Below are positions 59,655 through 64,000 of a stretch of DNA of 64,000 nucleotides, in pieces. The translations under genes and the position numbers were made by a program. Source of the stretch: Rhodobacter sp. Har01 (lineage in GTDB: Bacteria; Pseudomonadota; Alphaproteobacteria; Rhodobacterales; Rhodobacteraceae); the NCBI RefSeq assembly GCF_020564565.1, contig NZ_JAJCTD010000005.1, positions 264,121 to 328,120 of the forward strand. Reading direction: 5' to 3'. Below the pieces are notes generated by a model, which searched no databases, was not told the origin of the DNA, and worked only from the letters and a program-made list of their open reading frames with translations. Every line of letters starts with the position of its first letter. Positions within the stretch are counted from its first letter, which is position 1.

Positions 59655-60171
59655 CTTGATGACCTCCTGCTGTTGGAATTGTCCGACCCTCGCCGCCGGT
59701 TTCCACCGATCATCCGGGATCGACTTCTTGATTGACGGAAAGCAGACCATGGACTGTTGAGGTTTGCAAGATTCGTTTCATCTTGTGACCGGCCTCGGGC
59801 AGCGGCGGCACTTGCGGATGCGGCACCCGTGCCAGAAGCGACCCGCCGGCGGCAATCTCGGCCTGGGTCGTCAGCACCCGATCGACCGCCGGTCCCGGCC
59901 TTGCTGGAATGGCAATCGACCGGCGGAGCGGCCGTCAGGCGCCCTTTGCAGCAAGGGCCTTGACCGAATTCGGCTGCCGCACGGCAGCGGCTTGCGGCGC
60001 CCAGCAGAGCCATCGGTCGAGATCGGATCGGGCAGAAATGACAGAAGTCGGGCAAACTGCCCAAAATAGTGACGATCCCTGCACGGCGCGTGGAGGTCCG
60101 GAGGGGGGGCAGCACCGGCCTGGATGACGGGACGGCCCTAAGGGCATCGAAGGGACAGGCCGGCCGAATGC
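59655..60171. promoter_or_regulatory. Intergenic region upstream of the importer/diol-dehydratase operon
   Basis: About 520 bases without a gene; it carries the promoter of the minus-strand operon. On the minus strand CGAATCTTGCAA (59775-59764), 110 bases before the receptor ATG, resembles the CGAATTTGCG and CGAATGTTTGCG elements in front of the other BMC operon. Open frames between 59757 and 60147 are overlapping and without domains. Confidence 0.45.
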
Positions 60172-60200
60172 AAAAAGGCGCCCCGGTTTCCCGGAGCGCC
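60172..60200 (-). terminator. Rho-independent terminator of katG
   Basis: On the minus strand GGCGCTCCGG-GAAA-CCGGGGCGCC (one mismatch) is followed by TTTTT. It starts 20 bases after the katG stop and is a standard intrinsic terminator. Confidence 0.88.
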
Positions 60201-60220
60201 CCCTGCCCCAGGCCCGACGA

Positions 60221-62546
<2,326 letters not shown>

Positions 62547-63437
62547 ATGATCGGGTTGTCCATGCGCCACCTGCGCTATTTCGATGCGCTTGCCCGCCAC
62601 AGCCATTTCGGCCGCGCGGCCGAGGCCTGTTCCATCACCCAGCCCGCCCTGTCGATGCAGATCAAGGAATTGGAGGATCTGATCGGTGCGCCCCTGGTCG
62701 AACGGGGCGGGCGGCAGGCGCGGCTGACCGACCTGGGGGCGGAGTTCGCGGCGCGGGTGCATGCCATCCTGCGCTCGGTCGATGACCTGGAGGACCTGGT
62801 GCGCGCCCGCATCAGCCCGTTGCTGACTCGCCTGCGCATCGGTGTGATTCCGACTGTCGCGCCCTATCTGCTGCCGCGGTTCATCGCGGAGCTTACAGCA
62901 CTTTATCCCGGGCTGGACCTGCATGTGCGCGAAACGCTGACGCCGCGCCTGCTGGCTGAAATCGGCGAAGGCCGTCTGGATGCCGCGATCGTGGCGCTGC
63001 CCGTGAACCAGCCCGGCCTTGAGGAGGTGGCGCTGTTCAGCGAAACCTTCGTGCTGGTGCGCCCCGAAGGCGAGGCCGACCACCCGATGCCCGACCGCGA
63101 CGCGCTGCGCGAGATGCGGTTGCTGTTGCTGGAGGAAGGCCATTGTTTTCGCGACCAGGCGCTGTCCTTCTGCGCCGCGACCGGCAGCCGGCCGCGCGAG
63201 CTGATGGACGGATCGTCGCTGTCCACGCTGGTGCAGATGGTGGGCGCGGGCATCGGCGTGACGCTGATCCCGGAGATGGCGGTGCCGGTGGAAACCCGCT
63301 CGGCGCCGGTGGCGGTGACGCATTTCGCCGACCCCGCGCCGCAGCGCACCATCGGCATGGTCTGGCGGCGCAGCAACCCGCTGGGCGCCGCGCTGACCCG
63401 GGTTGCGGACGTGCTGCAGCACGCAGCCCGGGGATAG
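62547..63437 (+). CDS. oxyR: OxyR, peroxide-sensing LysR regulator
   Basis: A 296-residue LysR-type regulator. The helix-turn-helix is FGRAAEACSITQPALSMQIK (residues 21-40). The redox pair is Cys200 and Cys209 in EEGHCFRDQALSFC, matching Cys199/Cys208 of E. coli OxyR. It should activate katG, from which it is divergently transcribed. ATG at 62547 is annotated; ATG at 62562 (MRHLRYFDAL) is an equally reasonable start since neither has a strong ribosome-binding site. Confidence 0.94.
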   Translation: MIGLSMRHLRYFDALARHSHFGRAAEACSITQPALSMQIKELEDLIGAPLVERGGRQARLTDLGAEFAARVHAILRSVDDLEDLVRARISPLLTRLRIGVIPTVAPYLLPRFIAELTALYPGLDLHVRETLTPRLLAEIGEGRLDAAIVALPVNQPGLEEVALFSETFVLVRPEGEADHPMPDRDALREMRLLLLEEGHCFRDQALSFCAATGSRPRELMDGSSLSTLVQMVGAGIGVTLIPEMAVPVETRSAPVAVTHFADPAPQRTIGMVWRRSNPLGAALTRVADVLQHAARG

Positions 63438-63800
63438 CGGTCGGAAGTCCAAATTTTCCGCGTTCAGCGCGTTCTGCCGGATGAAATCGCGGCAGGGTTC
63501 CACCACCGCGGCAAATACCGGAACGGTCCTGCAGCCGACACGCCGCGGGTCTGAGCCCCGGATTCGTTGACAGTCAAGGCCAAGGCATGACGGTTGCGGC
63601 GCGGGCAACGGCAGAGAAGGCGTTTTCCGGACAGCTTTTGCAGCCCGCGGCTACCCGGCGCCGGTCTTTCAGACGGCCGGACGTGATCCTGATCCGGTTG
63701 CGGTGCTTGCAGTGGCACTTGTCGGATTCGCCGGGCCATCCGGACGTCTTGGCTGACGTTGCCCCCTCCGCTTGATCCGGTTCGAGGTGGACTCTGGCCC
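63438..63800. other. Gene-free region between oxyR and IS remnant
   Basis: About 360 bases with no gene I can support. Short frames on both strands are interrupted and without recognisable domains. It may contain decayed sequence connected with the insertion-sequence remnant at the window edge. Confidence 0.5.
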
Positions 63801-64000
63801 AACCGAGAGGACCGGATCATCGGCATTCTGAAAGCGCGTGAGGCCGGGGTTTCCGTCGCCGATCTGTGCCGCAGGCACGGCGTCAGCGATGCGACCATCT
63901 GCAAGTGGAAGGCCAAGTACGGCGAAGCGGCTGAAGCGGCTCGAGGACGAGAACGCCGGAAGCGGCGGCTGGCTGATGCGATGCTTGATAACGCGGCTGT
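63801..64000 (+). pseudogene. Degraded IS3-family transposase OrfA, truncated by window edge
   Basis: The frame from 63801 reads EDRIIGILKAREAGVSVADL, LCRRHGVSDATICKWKAKYG, the helix-turn-helix of IS3-group OrfA proteins. After 63922 the expected AKRLKRLEDENA appears in another frame, and ADAMLDNAA returns in the first, so two small indels break the gene. No ATG starts the frame. The element continues beyond the window or is a fragment. Confidence 0.8.

Noticed and set aside
63464..63916. A 150-codon minus-strand frame at the right edge
   Set aside because: Antisense to the transposase remnant, which gives a clear match on the plus strand.

Overview
The window is GC-rich, tightly packed DNA, most likely from a member of the Rhodobacterales (Alphaproteobacteria, purple non-sulfur/Paracoccus-type relatives). 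The main reason is a complete Paracoccus/Rhodovulum-style sox gene cluster, supported by a DctPQM TRAP transporter of the Rhodobacter kind, a DUF2478-modABC molybdate locus, and many four-base ATGA/GTGA gene overlaps. The taxonomic call is inference; no rRNA or other marker gene is present.

Layout: (1) 59-7045, a chemotaxis operon: cheW, cheB, a HEAT-repeat protein, cheR, a CheY-like regulator, cheA, a STAS protein, cheY and a small helical protein with a CheZ/CheT-type DxxxQ motif. (2) 7046-15620, a gene-poor stretch, then minus-strand exported/membrane proteins of unknown role, a small GT-C/TPR membrane protein, and a MoxR ATPase + VWA pair. (3) 15955-19032, dctPQM for C4-dicarboxylate-type uptake. 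(4) 19788-34648, thiosulfate oxidation: soxT-like, then soxVWXYZABCDEFGH on the minus strand and soxS, soxR, soxT on the plus strand, with two matching AT-rich SoxR operator candidates. (5) 34741-39405, a CIA30-family exported protein and an AttEFGH-type ABC exporter. (6) 39680-43302, DUF2478 gene and modABC with a candidate Mo-box; SoxC needs molybdenum cofactor.

(7) 43405-59654 is the most unusual part: a bacterial microcompartment (BMC) locus. One arm (plus strand, 45255-51353) encodes a class III aminotransferase-fold enzyme, a CoA-acylating-type aldehyde dehydrogenase with a C-terminal encapsulation-like helix, two tandem-domain shell proteins (BMC-T), a small helix-bearing protein, BMC-P, BMC-H and an APH-fold kinase. 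This resembles the aminoacetone/1-amino-2-propanol (RMM/AAUM) metabolosome of mycobacteria: kinase, then phospho-lyase, then propionaldehyde, then propionyl-CoA. A DeoR-family regulator and a short-chain dehydrogenase are transcribed divergently from it. The other arm (minus strand, 59654-51427) converges on the first and encodes a polyamine-type ABC importer translationally coupled to a B12-dependent diol dehydratase whose large and medium subunits are fused (PduC-PduD), its small subunit (PduE), an isochorismatase-family hydrolase and a second short-chain dehydrogenase. The two arms would make the same kind of aldehyde from two substrate classes for one shell. I do not know of a described BMC locus with this combination.

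(8) 60221-63437, divergent katG and oxyR for peroxide defence; (9) 63801-64000, a frameshifted remnant of an IS3-family transposase at the right edge. No tRNA, rRNA or CRISPR array was seen.
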